Below the pieces are notes generated by a model. It saw nothing but the letters and a program-made list of their open reading frames with translations, made no database searches and was not told the origin of the DNA. Below are positions 55,083 through 64,000 of a stretch of DNA of 64,000 bases, piece after piece (the stretch's first letter is position 1; each line of letters begins with the position of its first letter). A program made the position numbers and the translations under genes. Source of the DNA: Haloarcula limicola (lineage in GTDB: Archaea > Halobacteriota > Halobacteria > Halobacteriales > Haloarculaceae); NCBI RefSeq assembly GCF_010119205.1, contig NZ_WRXM01000001.1, positions 434,001 through 498,000 of the forward strand, in the 5' to 3' direction.

Positions 55083-55533
55083 CCATCTCCCCCCGCGCGT
55101 GCGTTTCCTGTTTGCTATCGAGGTGTGCGCCCATTCCGTTGAGCGCGTGCAAGACTTGCTCGGCGTTTTCATCGGTCGAAATTCGCTCGCGGTCCTCGTC
55201 GAACGTGAGCACCTCCTCGGCGACCAATTTCGGAACGTGTGCGTGATAGAGCGAGACGTAGACGTCGTCCCGCTGGTCGTCCGTGACGGCACCTTCCGGA
55301 ATCTTGTTCTCCCACGCGGCTATTTTCACTGCCAGGTCGGTCAACGACCACTCTGTCTCTTCCATGAGCGTGTAGCAGAGATACCGACGGCGCGGATGAG
55401 CCAGCGCCGAATAGACGTAATCGAGTTCCAGCATCTCGGGTGAAACCGTTTGCTCCTCGGGTAGCCCGGTGAGTGACCTCCGAAGTGTGTCTTCCGTCCT
55501 CGCTTGGTCCTCCTCGGTCATCGTGTGGGACAC
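55066..55533 (-). CDS. DUF7344 winged-helix protein, soluble
   Basis: This 155-residue protein has a DUF7344 winged helix (LELDYVYSALAHPRRRYLCY, DDQRDDVYVSLYHAHVPKLV, AEEVLTFDEDRERIST). Unlike the two at 45228 and 49881 it has no membrane helices; instead the HalOD1 gene overlaps its 3' end. Together they look like a two-protein switch. ATG 55533 is taken; another ATG lies four codons downstream. Base composition is lower in G+C than its neighbours, possibly acquired separately. Confidence 0.8.
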   Translation of the reverse strand: MSHTMTEEDQARTEDTLRRSLTGLPEEQTVSPEMLELDYVYSALAHPRRRYLCYTLMEETEWSLTDLAVKIAAWENKIPEGAVTDDQRDDVYVSLYHAHVPKLVAEEVLTFDEDRERISTDENAEQVLHALNGMGAHLDSKQETHARGEMDDQES

Positions 55534-55716
55534 GTTACTCTTACGAGGAAAAAAAAGAATCGTTGACTCACATCTTCACACCCGTACTCGCTGATGCACA
55601 ACCCTCACCGACGCTATTTCACGCCGAAGTAGCCACGCTGCGCCGTAGCACGAACGCCGGGAAGACACCCCGGGAGGCGGCGAAAAAAGCGGGCGGTAGT
55701 GAACTGCTCGGTCCGC

Positions 55717-56574
55717 TCAGTCCTGCGCGAGCGGCGTCGACTCCTCGGGCGCGTCGACCTCGAAGTCGGGGACCGGCGCGTCCTCGAAGAGGTCCTCGTA
55801 GGACGTGGCGGTCAGCTGGACGCGGTGGCCGCCGAGCGTCGTGTACGCCGGCTGGAACGGCGGGAAGTCGAGCGCACGGATCTTGTCGTACACTTCCAGT
55901 TGCGTGTCATCGTCGGTCGCCGCCAGTCGCTCGACCGGGATCTCCTTCTCGCCGTCGAGGCTCTGTTTGGTGTAGAAGTAGCGCTCGCCGTCGAACTCGG
56001 ACTGCGGGGTCGCAAGCTCGCGGACGCGCTTCTCCCGCATCAACGGGAGCTGTTCGCGGAACAGCTCGACGGACTTCTCGGTGACGCGGTCGTACAGGGT
56101 GCGAGCGGTATCGGTCTCGCGGATGGGGACGAACGCGCGGGCGACGATATCGCCGGCGTCGACCTCCGGAGCCATGACGTGGAACGTGGTGCCGTACTTC
56201 CAGTGGTCGTCTTCGCGGGCGTTCAGGATGGCGTGGCTGAAGACGTTGCTTCCCCGGTAGCGCGGTAGCTCCGCCTGGTGGAGGTTCAGCGGCGCGACGT
56301 TCGGATGACCGAGCAGTTCCTCGCCGAGGATGTTCGGGTAGTAGACCGAGAGCAGGTAGTCGATGTCGAGGTCGAGCACGTCCCGCTCGTCCTCGCGCGT
56401 GACGACGGCGTGCCCGAGTGACTCGGCGGTGTCGTACAGACAGCCGTCCCACCAGGTGTCCTCGTCGGGACCGTAAGTGACGACCAGTTCCACGTCGAAG
56501 GCGCCGTCGTCGGTGAGCAGTTCGAGGCATCGTTCGCCGAGGGGGTGACTCCCCATGAACGCGACTGATGGCAT
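55717..56574 (-). CDS. Sugar N-formyltransferase-like (formyl_trans family)
   Basis: This 285-residue enzyme has the formyltransferase fold with the N-H-D triad region: NLHQAELPRYRGSNVFSHAI (Asn, His) and HVMAPEVDAGDIV (Asp), as in ArnA, VioF and QdtF, which transfer a formyl group from N10-formyl-THF to an amino sugar. Genes for two amino-sugar pathways lie next to it, so a formamido sugar in the surface glycan is likely. ATG 56574 is taken because the segment upstream is basic and unlike the family. Confidence 0.82.
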   Translation of the reverse strand: MPSVAFMGSHPLGERCLELLTDDGAFDVELVVTYGPDEDTWWDGCLYDTAESLGHAVVTREDERDVLDLDIDYLLSVYYPNILGEELLGHPNVAPLNLHQAELPRYRGSNVFSHAILNAREDDHWKYGTTFHVMAPEVDAGDIVARAFVPIRETDTARTLYDRVTEKSVELFREQLPLMREKRVRELATPQSEFDGERYFYTKQSLDGEKEIPVERLAATDDDTQLEVYDKIRALDFPPFQPAYTTLGGHRVQLTATSYEDLFEDAPVPDFEVDAPEESTPLAQD

Positions 56575-56667
56575 GGCCGGTTCTAGTCGCAAGACCGGTG
56601 TAGTTATGGAGTCCCTGTGGCGACAGTCGTCGCCGATCACGCCGACCGCCCACTCAGCTCTCGGCTC

Positions 56668-58137
56668 TCAGCTCATGAAGGCGAGGACGGCGCGGGGCTT
56701 GAGCAGGCCGCTGGCAACGGACAGTCCGGCCCAGACGCCGCCGCCGACGACGATAGCCCCCGCGAGCGTGAGGAGGCCGGTGACGTGGGGCATCACCGTC
56801 ATCACGGCACCGGCCATGACGGCGGCGATGGCGAGGACGCGCGCGAGGTGGCTGCCGATCGCCGTCGCGTCGAAGGGGAGCTCGCGGTGGATGTAGTAGA
56901 CGTTGACCAGCGTGTAGGCGCCGTACGTTATCACCGTCGCGATCCCGGCCCCGAGCGCGCCGAGCGGGGGGATGAGGAGGACGTTCAGACCGACGTTACA
57001 GGCGGCGCTGACGCCTCTGGCGACCGCTCGGACGCGAGCCAACCCGAGATAGTCGAGAGCCGAGCCGGTTATCTTGTGGACCGCCCGAACGACGACGAAG
57101 AGGCCGTAGAGTCGGATCAGCGGCACCGCGCCGAGGTAGTCGGAACCGACGACGTACCGGACGGTCGGTTCGGCGACGACGGCGAGGCCGAACGCCGCGG
57201 GCACGTACAGCAGGAGGACGTTCCGGAGCGACGAGGCGTAGATGTCGCCCGCTCGATCGCGGTTCTCGGCGGCGGACTGCTCGCCCAGCGTCGGCGTGAT
57301 AGTGAATCCGAGCGACTGCGCGGGCGCGATACAGAGATCGGCTATCTGGCGGGCGAGCGTGTAGAAACCCACGGCCGCCGGCGTCGCCAGCACGCCGACG
57401 AGGACGGTGTCCATCTTGCTGTCGACGACGACGCTCGCTCGCGTCGCCGCCGTCGGGACGCTGTACCGGAGCAGCCGGTTTCGGAGGTCGGGCTCTATCG
57501 ACCCGTCGGTCGGCAGCGTCCGGTAGAACCGGACGTACAGGAGACCGAGTCCGACGGCGACGGTGACGAAGAAGCCGACGACGTAGCCGATCATCGCCCC
57601 GGCGATGCCGTGACCGAGCGCGACCAGCCCGGCGGCGGTCAGCAGTCGCACGACGCTGTTGATGCTGGTCAGAACGGCGCTGTAGGTGACGCGGTTGAAC
57701 GCCTGAAAGGCCGACTTCAGGTAGCCGAAGAGGGAGCGGCCGACGACGTAGAGGCCGCCGATCGCCAGCAGCGGCGCGGCCTCCGGTCGGCCGAGCAGCG
57801 ACGCGATGAGGTCGCTGGCCACCGTGAAGACCAGCGCGACGGCGACGGCGATGCCGGTGATGACGGCGAGCGACGATCGGAGTATGTAGCGGACCTGCGT
57901 CGCGTCCCGCTCCACGTACTCGTTGACGTAGCGGGCCGTCGCCTTCGGGACGCCGAGCGTACCGAACAGCTCCGCGACGCCGACGACGGAGATGGCGAAG
58001 TAGAGCAGGCCGTACTGGCCGGGGTCGAGGAGGTACCGCGTCAGAACGAGCAGGAGCGCCCCGTTCGCGAGCGCGTGAACGACGCGCGCCGCGAGCGTCG
58101 CCTTGAATCCCGCGGCGATGCGCTCCTGGATGCTCAT
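56668..58137 (-). CDS. Polysaccharide flippase (Wzx/MATE-like)
   Basis: This 489-residue integral membrane protein has 12-14 helices and the polysaccharide_synt motif near the start (RIAAGFKATLAARVVHALAN, then LTRYLLDPGQYGLLYFAISV). Flippases of this family move lipid-linked oligosaccharides to the outer face for transfer onto S-layer or other proteins. It is coupled by a 4-nt overlap to the large membrane protein upstream. A gap of 93 bp follows before the formyltransferase. Confidence 0.9.
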   Translation of the reverse strand: MSIQERIAAGFKATLAARVVHALANGALLLVLTRYLLDPGQYGLLYFAISVVGVAELFGTLGVPKATARYVNEYVERDATQVRYILRSSLAVITGIAVAVALVFTVASDLIASLLGRPEAAPLLAIGGLYVVGRSLFGYLKSAFQAFNRVTYSAVLTSINSVVRLLTAAGLVALGHGIAGAMIGYVVGFFVTVAVGLGLLYVRFYRTLPTDGSIEPDLRNRLLRYSVPTAATRASVVVDSKMDTVLVGVLATPAAVGFYTLARQIADLCIAPAQSLGFTITPTLGEQSAAENRDRAGDIYASSLRNVLLLYVPAAFGLAVVAEPTVRYVVGSDYLGAVPLIRLYGLFVVVRAVHKITGSALDYLGLARVRAVARGVSAACNVGLNVLLIPPLGALGAGIATVITYGAYTLVNVYYIHRELPFDATAIGSHLARVLAIAAVMAGAVMTVMPHVTGLLTLAGAIVVGGGVWAGLSVASGLLKPRAVLAFMS

Positions 58138-60005
58138 CGCAGGCAGTCCTCGCCCCTGACGAAGTAGAGGCGGTAGTCGCCGTTGGACTGGACGCGGTAG
58201 ACGTCGGGGTTCTGCCGGAAGTTCCGGAAGTCCTCGGCGGAGTAGCGGAACCCGTCGTAGAGCCCGATCTCCTTCTCGTAATCGCGGGAGGTCAGCGGGA
58301 CGTATCGGCAGTGCGAGTAGTGTGTCGTCGTGTTCGTCCCGAAGACGGAGAAGGGTATCTTATCTTCCTTGCCGGGGAAGTGCTCGCCGGACGGGGTGTA
58401 ATCGGAGTAGGTCGTCCCGTAGTAGGCGTCGACGTAGCGGCGCGGCCCGCCGCGCGGGCCGGCGAACCAAACCGACGGATCGCGGTTCTCGAAGGTGGTG
58501 ACGTGGCCCTCCATGTACGTCTCGGGGACGTGGTCGGAGGTCTTGTACATGTGCGGCGATTGGTGGAGTATCAGCGCCTGCGGGATCAACAGCAGGACCA
58601 GCACCACGGCGACGGCGGCCCGCCAGTTGTCAGAGGAGAGGGAGAGGCCGAACGGAACGCCGTCGGAGACCGCCACTGCCGTCAGGACGGTCACGAACAC
58701 CATCATGAACCCGAGGTAGCGGAACGGCTGGCGGGTGACGCTCGTGACGAAGAAGATACCGAACAGCATGAACACGGGGATGAACCCGAAGGTGACGTAC
58801 CGCAAGAGCGCGTTGCGGTCGGGATAGCGGTCGTCGAGGCGGCCGGAGAGCGCCGCCAGCATCACCAGCCCGGCGACGACCGAGAGGACGGCGCTGACGA
58901 GGAATATCTTGGCGAAGAGGACGCCGATACCGCTGCCGATCGCGTCGAGCGAGCTCGCCGAGGTGGATATCTCGTCGGCCGGGTTCGCCCCGTACAACAG
59001 GCCGTTGACGACGGTGCCCATCGTCCCCGTCGCCCGGTCGAATCGAGGCGTCCACAGCGCGAAGAACAGTCCGACGACGACGGCCTGGGGCGCGAGCGAG
59101 CGATGGCTCGTGTACCGCGTCCCCGCCTGGCCGTAGGTGGTGGAGAGCGACGCTCGGTTCCTGCGCTCGTCCCAGATCTCGTAGAGGCCGGCGAGTACCT
59201 GCAACCCGAACCCGGCGGCGATGACGAACAGCACGTTCGACCCGGACTGCGGGTGAATGAGGATGGCGCTGATGCCCGCGAGGATCAACAGGAGGCCGAG
59301 GGGCGTCAGGACCCGTCGGCCCCCGACGGAGAGCAGCGAACTGTCGTCGCCGAGATATCGGAGCACCAAATACAGCGCGAAGGGCGTGAAGAAGATGGCG
59401 GCGCTCGTCGGATACGGGAAGATGTAGGTGTGGATGTTGTTGATGGGCAGGAACAGGAGCGCGAAGAAGACGCCGACGGCGAGCGCGTTCGACCGGGCGG
59501 CGAGCCGCGCCACGCACAGGCCCGTAAACAGGATGTACAGCGCGACGAAGAAGACCATCACGAGCTGGAGCGTCCGGCGCGGTGCGAGCCCGGTCACCGA
59601 CGTCAACACGACGGAGGTGCTGTGGATCCCCGGATAGAGGAAGTTCACGGGGTTCATCGTCCCCTCGGCGATCATCCGCGTCCAGCCGAGATAGGAGAGG
59701 GCGTCGCCGAGGCCGTAGTAGTAGTAGTCCCGTATCGTCGGCAGCGCGGCCATCGAGATGCCGACGAGCGTCCCGAGCAAGAGCGCGAGGCGGTTGCGGA
59801 GCGTGCCCGTCGGCGCGTTCAGGCCGACGAGGACGGCCGTGACGAACGCGACGGCGACGCCCGCCCAGAACGCGATCGGCGTCGCCCTGTATATCGATAT
59901 CTCGTACCCGGTCGGCTGTTTCTGTGCGGCGAACCACACGCCGATCGTGTACGCGAGGAAGCCGACGAGGAGGACGGCGACGTGACGGCGTCTATTCGAT
60001 GACAT
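58134..60005 (-). CDS. Large polytopic membrane protein, probable glycan synthesis (GT-C-like)
   Basis: This 623-residue protein has about 12 helices (residues 8-490) and a C-terminal soluble domain of about 130 residues that is Tyr- and Asp-rich and likely exposed. Loop TIRDYYYYGLGDALSYLGWT after the second or third helix resembles the acidic loops of GT-C transferases, and HSTSVVLTSVTGL follows it. It could be a lipid-linked-sugar glycosyltransferase or a polymerase. First gene of a run ending with the flippase or formyltransferase. The ATAACAATG element lies 36-44 bp before its ATG. Confidence 0.72.
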   Translation of the reverse strand: MSSNRRRHVAVLLVGFLAYTIGVWFAAQKQPTGYEISIYRATPIAFWAGVAVAFVTAVLVGLNAPTGTLRNRLALLLGTLVGISMAALPTIRDYYYYGLGDALSYLGWTRMIAEGTMNPVNFLYPGIHSTSVVLTSVTGLAPRRTLQLVMVFFVALYILFTGLCVARLAARSNALAVGVFFALLFLPINNIHTYIFPYPTSAAIFFTPFALYLVLRYLGDDSSLLSVGGRRVLTPLGLLLILAGISAILIHPQSGSNVLFVIAAGFGLQVLAGLYEIWDERRNRASLSTTYGQAGTRYTSHRSLAPQAVVVGLFFALWTPRFDRATGTMGTVVNGLLYGANPADEISTSASSLDAIGSGIGVLFAKIFLVSAVLSVVAGLVMLAALSGRLDDRYPDRNALLRYVTFGFIPVFMLFGIFFVTSVTRQPFRYLGFMMVFVTVLTAVAVSDGVPFGLSLSSDNWRAAVAVVLVLLLIPQALILHQSPHMYKTSDHVPETYMEGHVTTFENRDPSVWFAGPRGGPRRYVDAYYGTTYSDYTPSGEHFPGKEDKIPFSVFGTNTTTHYSHCRYVPLTSRDYEKEIGLYDGFRYSAEDFRNFRQNPDVYRVQSNGDYRLYFVRGEDCLR

Positions 60006-60040
60006 TTCGGCTATCTGACCCCTGCTGTGAAGTGTTCGGG

Positions 60041-60049
60041 CATTGTTAT
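60041..60049 (-). promoter_or_regulatory. ATAACAATG element, operon head 3
   Basis: On the minus strand ACCATAACAATGCCCGAAC lies 36-44 bp before the ATG at 60005, upstream of the large membrane protein gene. It is the third copy of the 9-mer. Confidence 0.42.
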
Positions 60050-60083
60050 GGTCTGGTTGTGCGTGGTATGGGTCGCTTTCCGT

Positions 60084-61034
60084 TCAGTCCTCCAGCACTT
60101 TCTCGTAGACGGCGACGATGCGCTCGCCCATCCGTTCGAGGGCGATGTCGGCGGCGTACTCGCGGCCGGTCGAGCGCTCGCCGCGTTCGAGTATCTCCGT
60201 GAGGCCGGCGACGAGGTCGTGGTCGTCGTCGCTGACCGTCGAGGGCTCGACCGGGTCGAGCCGGGTCCGGACGTCGCCGACGTCGGTCGAGACGACGGGG
60301 AGGTTGCAGGCCATCGCCTCCTTGACCGTGTTGGGCGACCCCTCGCGGCGGGAGGTCATGATCATCGCGTCGGCGGCGTTGAGGTAGTACGGCATCCGGT
60401 CGTGCGGGACGCCGGTCGCCGTCTCGAGCGTGACCGACTCGTCGACGCGGTCGCTCGCGCGCTCGACGATGCGCTTCGCCCGCGGGTGGTTCTTCACGTC
60501 CCGCTTCGGCGGGTACGGGAACAGGACGATGCGTTCGTCCCGCGGCCAGCCGAGCGCTTCGCGCGCCTCGGCCCGCTCGATGGGGCGGAACACCGAGAGG
60601 TCGACGCCGTGCGGGATGACGAGACAGTCGCCGTCGTACTCCGCCGCCATCCCCTCGGACATGACGATGACCTCGTCACAGAAGCGCGCGAACCGCTTGG
60701 TGACCGGGCCGTACTTGCCCATGAGGTCCGATCCCCACAGCGAGAGGACGACGGGCAATCGCGGCTGGGCGACGGCCATCGGCGCGGTCAGGCCGTAGTT
60801 GGCGTGGATGAGGTCGTAGCTGTCCAGCGAGTTCGCAAGCACCGACGGGTAGAAGCGGGCGTACTCCAGTATCGACCGCTCGCCGTCCTCCTCGGCGTCG
60901 ATGGACTCGGAGCGGTTCCGACCGGGGACCGACAGCGTCGTCAGCTCGACGCCGCGGCGTTCGAGTTCCTCGACCTGCGCGCGGAAGAACTGCGCTTCCT
61001 CGTTGGTCACGAGGTTGAGGACGCGCAACGGCAT
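60084..61034 (-). CDS. Glycosyltransferase family 4
   Basis: This 316-residue GT-B enzyme has a Rossmann-like acceptor domain (LRVLNLVTNEEAQFFRAQVE) and donor domain with CLVIPHGVDLSVF, KNHPRAKRIVE and TSRREGSPNTVKEAMACNLP, where the two Glu spaced by seven bind the nucleotide-sugar. The start ATG overlaps the stop of the FemAB-like gene by 1 nt (TGATG). It belongs to the same run as the genes to the right (minus strand 64000-60084). Confidence 0.9.
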   Translation of the reverse strand: MPLRVLNLVTNEEAQFFRAQVEELERRGVELTTLSVPGRNRSESIDAEEDGERSILEYARFYPSVLANSLDSYDLIHANYGLTAPMAVAQPRLPVVLSLWGSDLMGKYGPVTKRFARFCDEVIVMSEGMAAEYDGDCLVIPHGVDLSVFRPIERAEAREALGWPRDERIVLFPYPPKRDVKNHPRAKRIVERASDRVDESVTLETATGVPHDRMPYYLNAADAMIMTSRREGSPNTVKEAMACNLPVVSTDVGDVRTRLDPVEPSTVSDDDHDLVAGLTEILERGERSTGREYAADIALERMGERIVAVYEKVLED

Positions 61035-62038
61035 CACCTCGTCACCGCCATGAACGCCGACTTCGCGATGTTCATCGCCGCGCTGTCCGTCTCGATCGTG
61101 TAGTAGGGAACCAGCTCGCCGGCGAACTTGCCCTTGTAATCACAGAGCCGTCGGGTGTTCGCGCCCATCAGGTCGTACTCGGTGACGCCCTCGAAGGTCG
61201 GGTCGGCCAGGATGTCCTTGATGACGCGCCAGTGGATGAGGCTGTTGACGACGATGCCGTCGTGGTCGGTCTTCGCGCCGCCCTGCCAGAAGTACGCCGT
61301 GTCCGGGCCGTAGAGGACGGTCACGCCCGAGAGGAACTCGCCGTCGGCCGACCGAGCGACGTAGGTGCGCGCGTCGTCGCCGAGTTCGGTGACGAGGTCG
61401 CGGACGTAGGGCCACGACAGCGAGAAGCCGCGGTTCTGGTCGGCGTAGCGGTCCCGCGTCGTCCGATAGATGTCCTCGGCGGCGTCCAGCCCCTCGACGG
61501 AGACGGTGACGTCGCTCTCTCGACCCCGGCGGATGTCGCGCCGGAGGCTCTTCGAGAAGGATTCGAGGACCGTCTCGGCGTCGGTCTCGGCGAGGTCGAC
61601 CACGTACGTGAACTGCGTCGTGAGGTCGAAGTCGGCCCACTGGAACGGGCGCGGGTCGCCGTACTGTCGCGGCGTCAGGAGTCGGACCAGCGACAGCGGC
61701 CCCATCGCGCCGATCTCTTCCAGCACCGACTCGACGAACTTCTTGTTCACGCGCTCTCGCTTGCGCTGTTTCGGGCTGGTCGGCATCACGATCGGGCCGA
61801 GGCGGGGGATGTTCATGCCCGGCGGCGGGGACATGAGCGTCCGGCCGACGGTTCTGGTCGTCTCGACGACGGGGAGTAAGCCGACCGGTTGGTCGCCCTT
61901 GAACCCGCCGAAGAGGACGAGATCGCCGTCGGCGTAGCGCTCGACGACGGAGAGCGCCGCCGGTCTGTGAAACACCTCGTAGCCAGTGTTCGGTAGCGCG
62001 TCCCCCCACTCGGAGAGCGTCAGTCGTTCGACTCGCAT
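61034..62038 (-). CDS. FemAB/GNAT-type aminoacyl or acyl transferase
   Basis: This 334-residue protein has a double GNAT-like fold. The visible FemAB-type segment is FSKSLRRDIRRGRESDVTVS, and it keeps YADQNRGFSLSWPYVRDLV and a late EYDLMGANTRRLCDYKGKFA. Members attach amino acids or acyl groups to amino sugars or peptides. Next to amino-sugar genes it may decorate a glycan amine. Length and motif order fit the FemAB-like/GNAT family found in exopolysaccharide clusters. Confidence 0.78.
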   Translation of the reverse strand: MRVERLTLSEWGDALPNTGYEVFHRPAALSVVERYADGDLVLFGGFKGDQPVGLLPVVETTRTVGRTLMSPPPGMNIPRLGPIVMPTSPKQRKRERVNKKFVESVLEEIGAMGPLSLVRLLTPRQYGDPRPFQWADFDLTTQFTYVVDLAETDAETVLESFSKSLRRDIRRGRESDVTVSVEGLDAAEDIYRTTRDRYADQNRGFSLSWPYVRDLVTELGDDARTYVARSADGEFLSGVTVLYGPDTAYFWQGGAKTDHDGIVVNSLIHWRVIKDILADPTFEGVTEYDLMGANTRRLCDYKGKFAGELVPYYTIETDSAAMNIAKSAFMAVTR

Positions 62039-62074
62039 GTTGCTCGACTCCGAGTCGCTATGGAAGGGTATTGG

Positions 62075-63031
62075 TTATCGGGTTCCTACGCGGTCGTTGT
62101 ACAGGTCTCCGGGCGACCCGACCCACGCGCCGCGGTCGAGCGCGGTCCGCACGAGGCGGCGGTAGAGGCGGTCGAATCCGGGGTGGTCCGAACTGAAGTA
62201 GCGCGGGTGCCACAGCACCGTCATCACCGCGTCGTTCTCCTGGGCCTCCGAAAGCAGCGACTTACAGGCGGCCCACGCTTCCTCGAAGGAGTCGCTCGGG
62301 TCCGGGAGCGCCGCCTCCATCGCCGTCAGCGGGAAGACGACGAACTCGTCGTCGAACGGTCTGAACGGTTCGTAGCCGTCGGTGAACCCGTACTCGGTGG
62401 GACTGCCGAGCGTCGTGTCGTATCGGAGCCCGAGATCGCGGTAGTGCTCCCACGTCTCGGGTTCCTCCAGACGGAGATAGTGTTGTCGCCCCCCCAGTAC
62501 CGACTCGCCGAGGACGGTTTCGAGGTGGTCCTTCTCGGCGGCCAGCCGCTCCCGGTCGTCGACCGACTCGTAGGAGCCGTGGAGACCGACTTCCCAGCCG
62601 CCGTCGCGGAGTTTCGAGAGCAGGCCGCGGATGCGCTCGTCCTCGATGTCGTACCGGCCCGCGTACAGTTGCCAGCCCTCCATCGTCAGCCACTCGGCCG
62701 GCGAGCGGTCGGTGAACAGCGACTGCTCGTCCAGGATGTAGAAGGCCGAACGGACCCCCTCACCGCGCTCGAAGTCGAGCAGGTCGTCGAACGTCCAGTA
62801 GGGCGTCCGCCACGGCGCGAGGTCCAAGAGGTGGCTCGGATCCTGTCGAGTGAGCGCGTAGAAGACGGACTGATAGGTCTTGAACGGCCGGTCCACGTCG
62901 TGGGTGAGACAGAGCGCGAACTCGTGGTCGTCGGGGATCCAATCGACGTCGTCGTCACTTTCGGATACGTCGCGGTCGCTCGCCGTCTCGGCACGCCCGT
63001 TCGCCGTCGCGTCGGGCCTGCTCGCCGTCAT
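62075..63031 (-). CDS. Polysaccharide deacetylase-like protein
   Basis: This 318-residue NodB-fold protein has CLTHDVDRPFKT (motif 1 Asp pair), a GWEVGLHGSYES segment (motif 2 with HGS), and a late VLWHPRYFSSDHPG. It probably removes acetyl groups from hexosamine polymers or acts on a similar amide. ATG 63031 overlaps the upstream DUF354 stop by 4 nt (ATGA). The N-terminal 30 residues are disordered and acidic. Gap to the next gene is only 36 bp. Confidence 0.83.
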   Translation of the reverse strand: MTASRPDATANGRAETASDRDVSESDDDVDWIPDDHEFALCLTHDVDRPFKTYQSVFYALTRQDPSHLLDLAPWRTPYWTFDDLLDFERGEGVRSAFYILDEQSLFTDRSPAEWLTMEGWQLYAGRYDIEDERIRGLLSKLRDGGWEVGLHGSYESVDDRERLAAEKDHLETVLGESVLGGRQHYLRLEEPETWEHYRDLGLRYDTTLGSPTEYGFTDGYEPFRPFDDEFVVFPLTAMEAALPDPSDSFEEAWAACKSLLSEAQENDAVMTVLWHPRYFSSDHPGFDRLYRRLVRTALDRGAWVGSPGDLYNDRVGTR

Positions 63032-64000
63032 TCTGCGGCACCCAGCGCCTCTTCGAGGACCACGTCGGTCACGTCGACGCGGGTCTCCAGGAGCCGCTCC
63101 CGTCGGCCCTCCCACTGGGCCGCCGTTTCGGGGTCCTCGACCAGTTCCTTCAGTTTCGCAACCGCGTCGCCCTCCTCCCGGAAGTTGAAGACGAGGCCGT
63201 AATCTTCGAGTTCGCCGAACATCGAGACGTCGTCGTCGCCGACGAAGGAGTTCGAGCGGATCGACGGCGTCCCGAGCAGTCCGGCCTCCATCGCCATCGT
63301 CTGGGAGTCGCCGACGTAGCCGTCGGCGTAGTACAGCAGGTCGTGGATCGTCTCGGGCGGGACCGGGAGCCGGTACGCCTCGAAGGCCTCGGGGAGCTCG
63401 GACTCGCTGGTGATGTACACCTCGCCGTGACTGGAGAGGTACTCGACGAGCTCGCGCTTGGCCTCGCGGCTGAACCCGGAGTTGCCGACGTCGTGGTGGG
63501 CCTCCCAGGAGACGAACCGCAGGACGTAGTACGGTTCGTCCACGGTGACGCCATGCTCGCGCAGCCGCTCGGGGTCGGGGTCGAACCGGTCGGGATGGAG
63601 GTACGCCAGTTCGTGGTAGCCGTCGTAGCGGCGGTGTTTCCGGCCGAAGCCCATCTCGAAGTTGGCGGGCGTGCAGATCCGGGCGGTAAAGGGGACGGTC
63701 AGGCGTTCGAGCGTCCGCGTCTCGACCTCGTCGTCGGTGAAGGTGACGCTCGGCGTCCCCGTCAGGCGCGCGGCCTGTGCCGCGACGGGACTCAGGTGAC
63801 TGACGACCACGTCCGAGCCGAACTCGCGGATGGCCCGCATCAGTTTGAGCTCGCGCAGCGCCCACTCCAAGACGAGCCCCGGCGTCGAGTCGGCCTGTCG
63901 TGAGAGCACCCGGTAGTCGATGTCGTAGGCGTCGAGTAACTCCGTCGTCACCTCCTTCTCGCGGGCCGTCACCAGCGTCTCGTGGCCCGCGTCCTCCAGG
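63028..64000 (-). CDS. DUF354 glycosyltransferase-like protein, 5' end outside window
   Basis: The frame is open to the right edge and encodes at least 323 residues; the first ones read LEDAGHETLVTAREKEVTTE, typical of the start of DUF354 proteins about 15 residues from their N-terminus. DUF354 has a GT-B fold like UDP-GlcNAc 2-epimerase (SHLSPVAAQAARLTGTPSVT and DGYVGDSQTMAMEAGLLGTP). The internal ATG at 63972 is not the true start, because the family continues upstream of it. It is co-transcribed with the deacetylase. Confidence 0.85.
   Translation of the reverse strand, partial: LEDAGHETLVTAREKEVTTELLDAYDIDYRVLSRQADSTPGLVLEWALRELKLMRAIREFGSDVVVSHLSPVAAQAARLTGTPSVTFTDDEVETRTLERLTVPFTARICTPANFEMGFGRKHRRYDGYHELAYLHPDRFDPDPERLREHGVTVDEPYYVLRFVSWEAHHDVGNSGFSREAKRELVEYLSSHGEVYITSESELPEAFEAYRLPVPPETIHDLLYYADGYVGDSQTMAMEAGLLGTPSIRSNSFVGDDDVSMFGELEDYGLVFNFREEGDAVAKLKELVEDPETAAQWEGRRERLLETRVDVTDVVLEEALGAAE

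Noticed and set aside
58311-60002. 563-codon plus-strand frame opposite the large membrane protein
   Set aside because: The translation is a low-complexity Arg/Glu/Asp mix typical of antisense reading in GC-rich DNA; the minus-strand gene has clear membrane helices.

Overview
The window looks like chromosomal DNA of a haloarchaeon (class Halobacteria). It is GC-rich, its proteins are very acidic, and many genes have a TATA box about 25-30 bp before the start codon, as expected for leaderless archaeal mRNAs. It carries halophile-specific families (DUF7344, HalOD1, RdfA with an SMC-like partner, DUF5805). I see no rRNA, tRNA or CRISPR array. The genus cannot be fixed from sequence reading alone.

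Region 1 (1-15.0 kb) is central carbon metabolism: the 3' part of PEP carboxylase, a universal stress protein, the anaerobic glycerol-3-phosphate dehydrogenase operon glpA-glpB-glpC (minus strand), glycerol kinase with a probable glycerol transport membrane protein, an Orc1/Cdc6-like ATPase, a ROK glucokinase, pyruvate kinase and 2-keto-3-deoxygluconate kinase. Together these take up and phosphorylate glycerol and sugars, oxidise glycerol 3-phosphate, and join the semiphosphorylative Entner-Doudoroff route to PEP and pyruvate.

Region 2 (15.2-22.6 kb) holds a lipoprotein binding protein paired with a transducer that seems to lack the kinase-control tip, a coiled-coil protein, a 40-residue membrane peptide, a gene-poor stretch with a probable relic of an IS200/IS605 element, and a DUF5805 plus tyrosine recombinase pair.

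Region 3 (22.6-32.6 kb) is an accessory catabolic island: an HpcH/HpaI aldolase, a Gfo/Idh/MocA dehydrogenase, a ribose-type ABC importer with a ThDP enzyme gene inside its operon, a universal stress protein, a zinc alcohol dehydrogenase and a hydroxypyruvate-isomerase-like TIM barrel. It looks like import and breakdown of an unknown polyol, cyclitol or sugar acid and is the best candidate here for an undescribed pathway.

Region 4 (33.2-45.9 kb) holds a cell-shape module (SMC-like protein with degenerate ATPase motifs plus RdfA), coaD, another stress protein, CapA-like and YjbQ proteins, an unusually short PEP-synthase-like protein, Hsp20, two flavoproteins, small proteins, a probable DUF1059 pseudogene and a DUF7344 regulator.

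Region 5 (46.1-64.0 kb) is a surface-glycan cluster: nucleotide-sugar dehydrogenase, two aminotransferase/oxidoreductase pairs, epimerase, formyltransferase, flippase, a large membrane protein, glycosyltransferase, FemAB-like transferase, polysaccharide deacetylase and a DUF354 protein cut by the window end. Small DUF7344, HalOD1 and winged-helix regulators are interleaved. Three operon heads share the 9-mer ATAACAATG.
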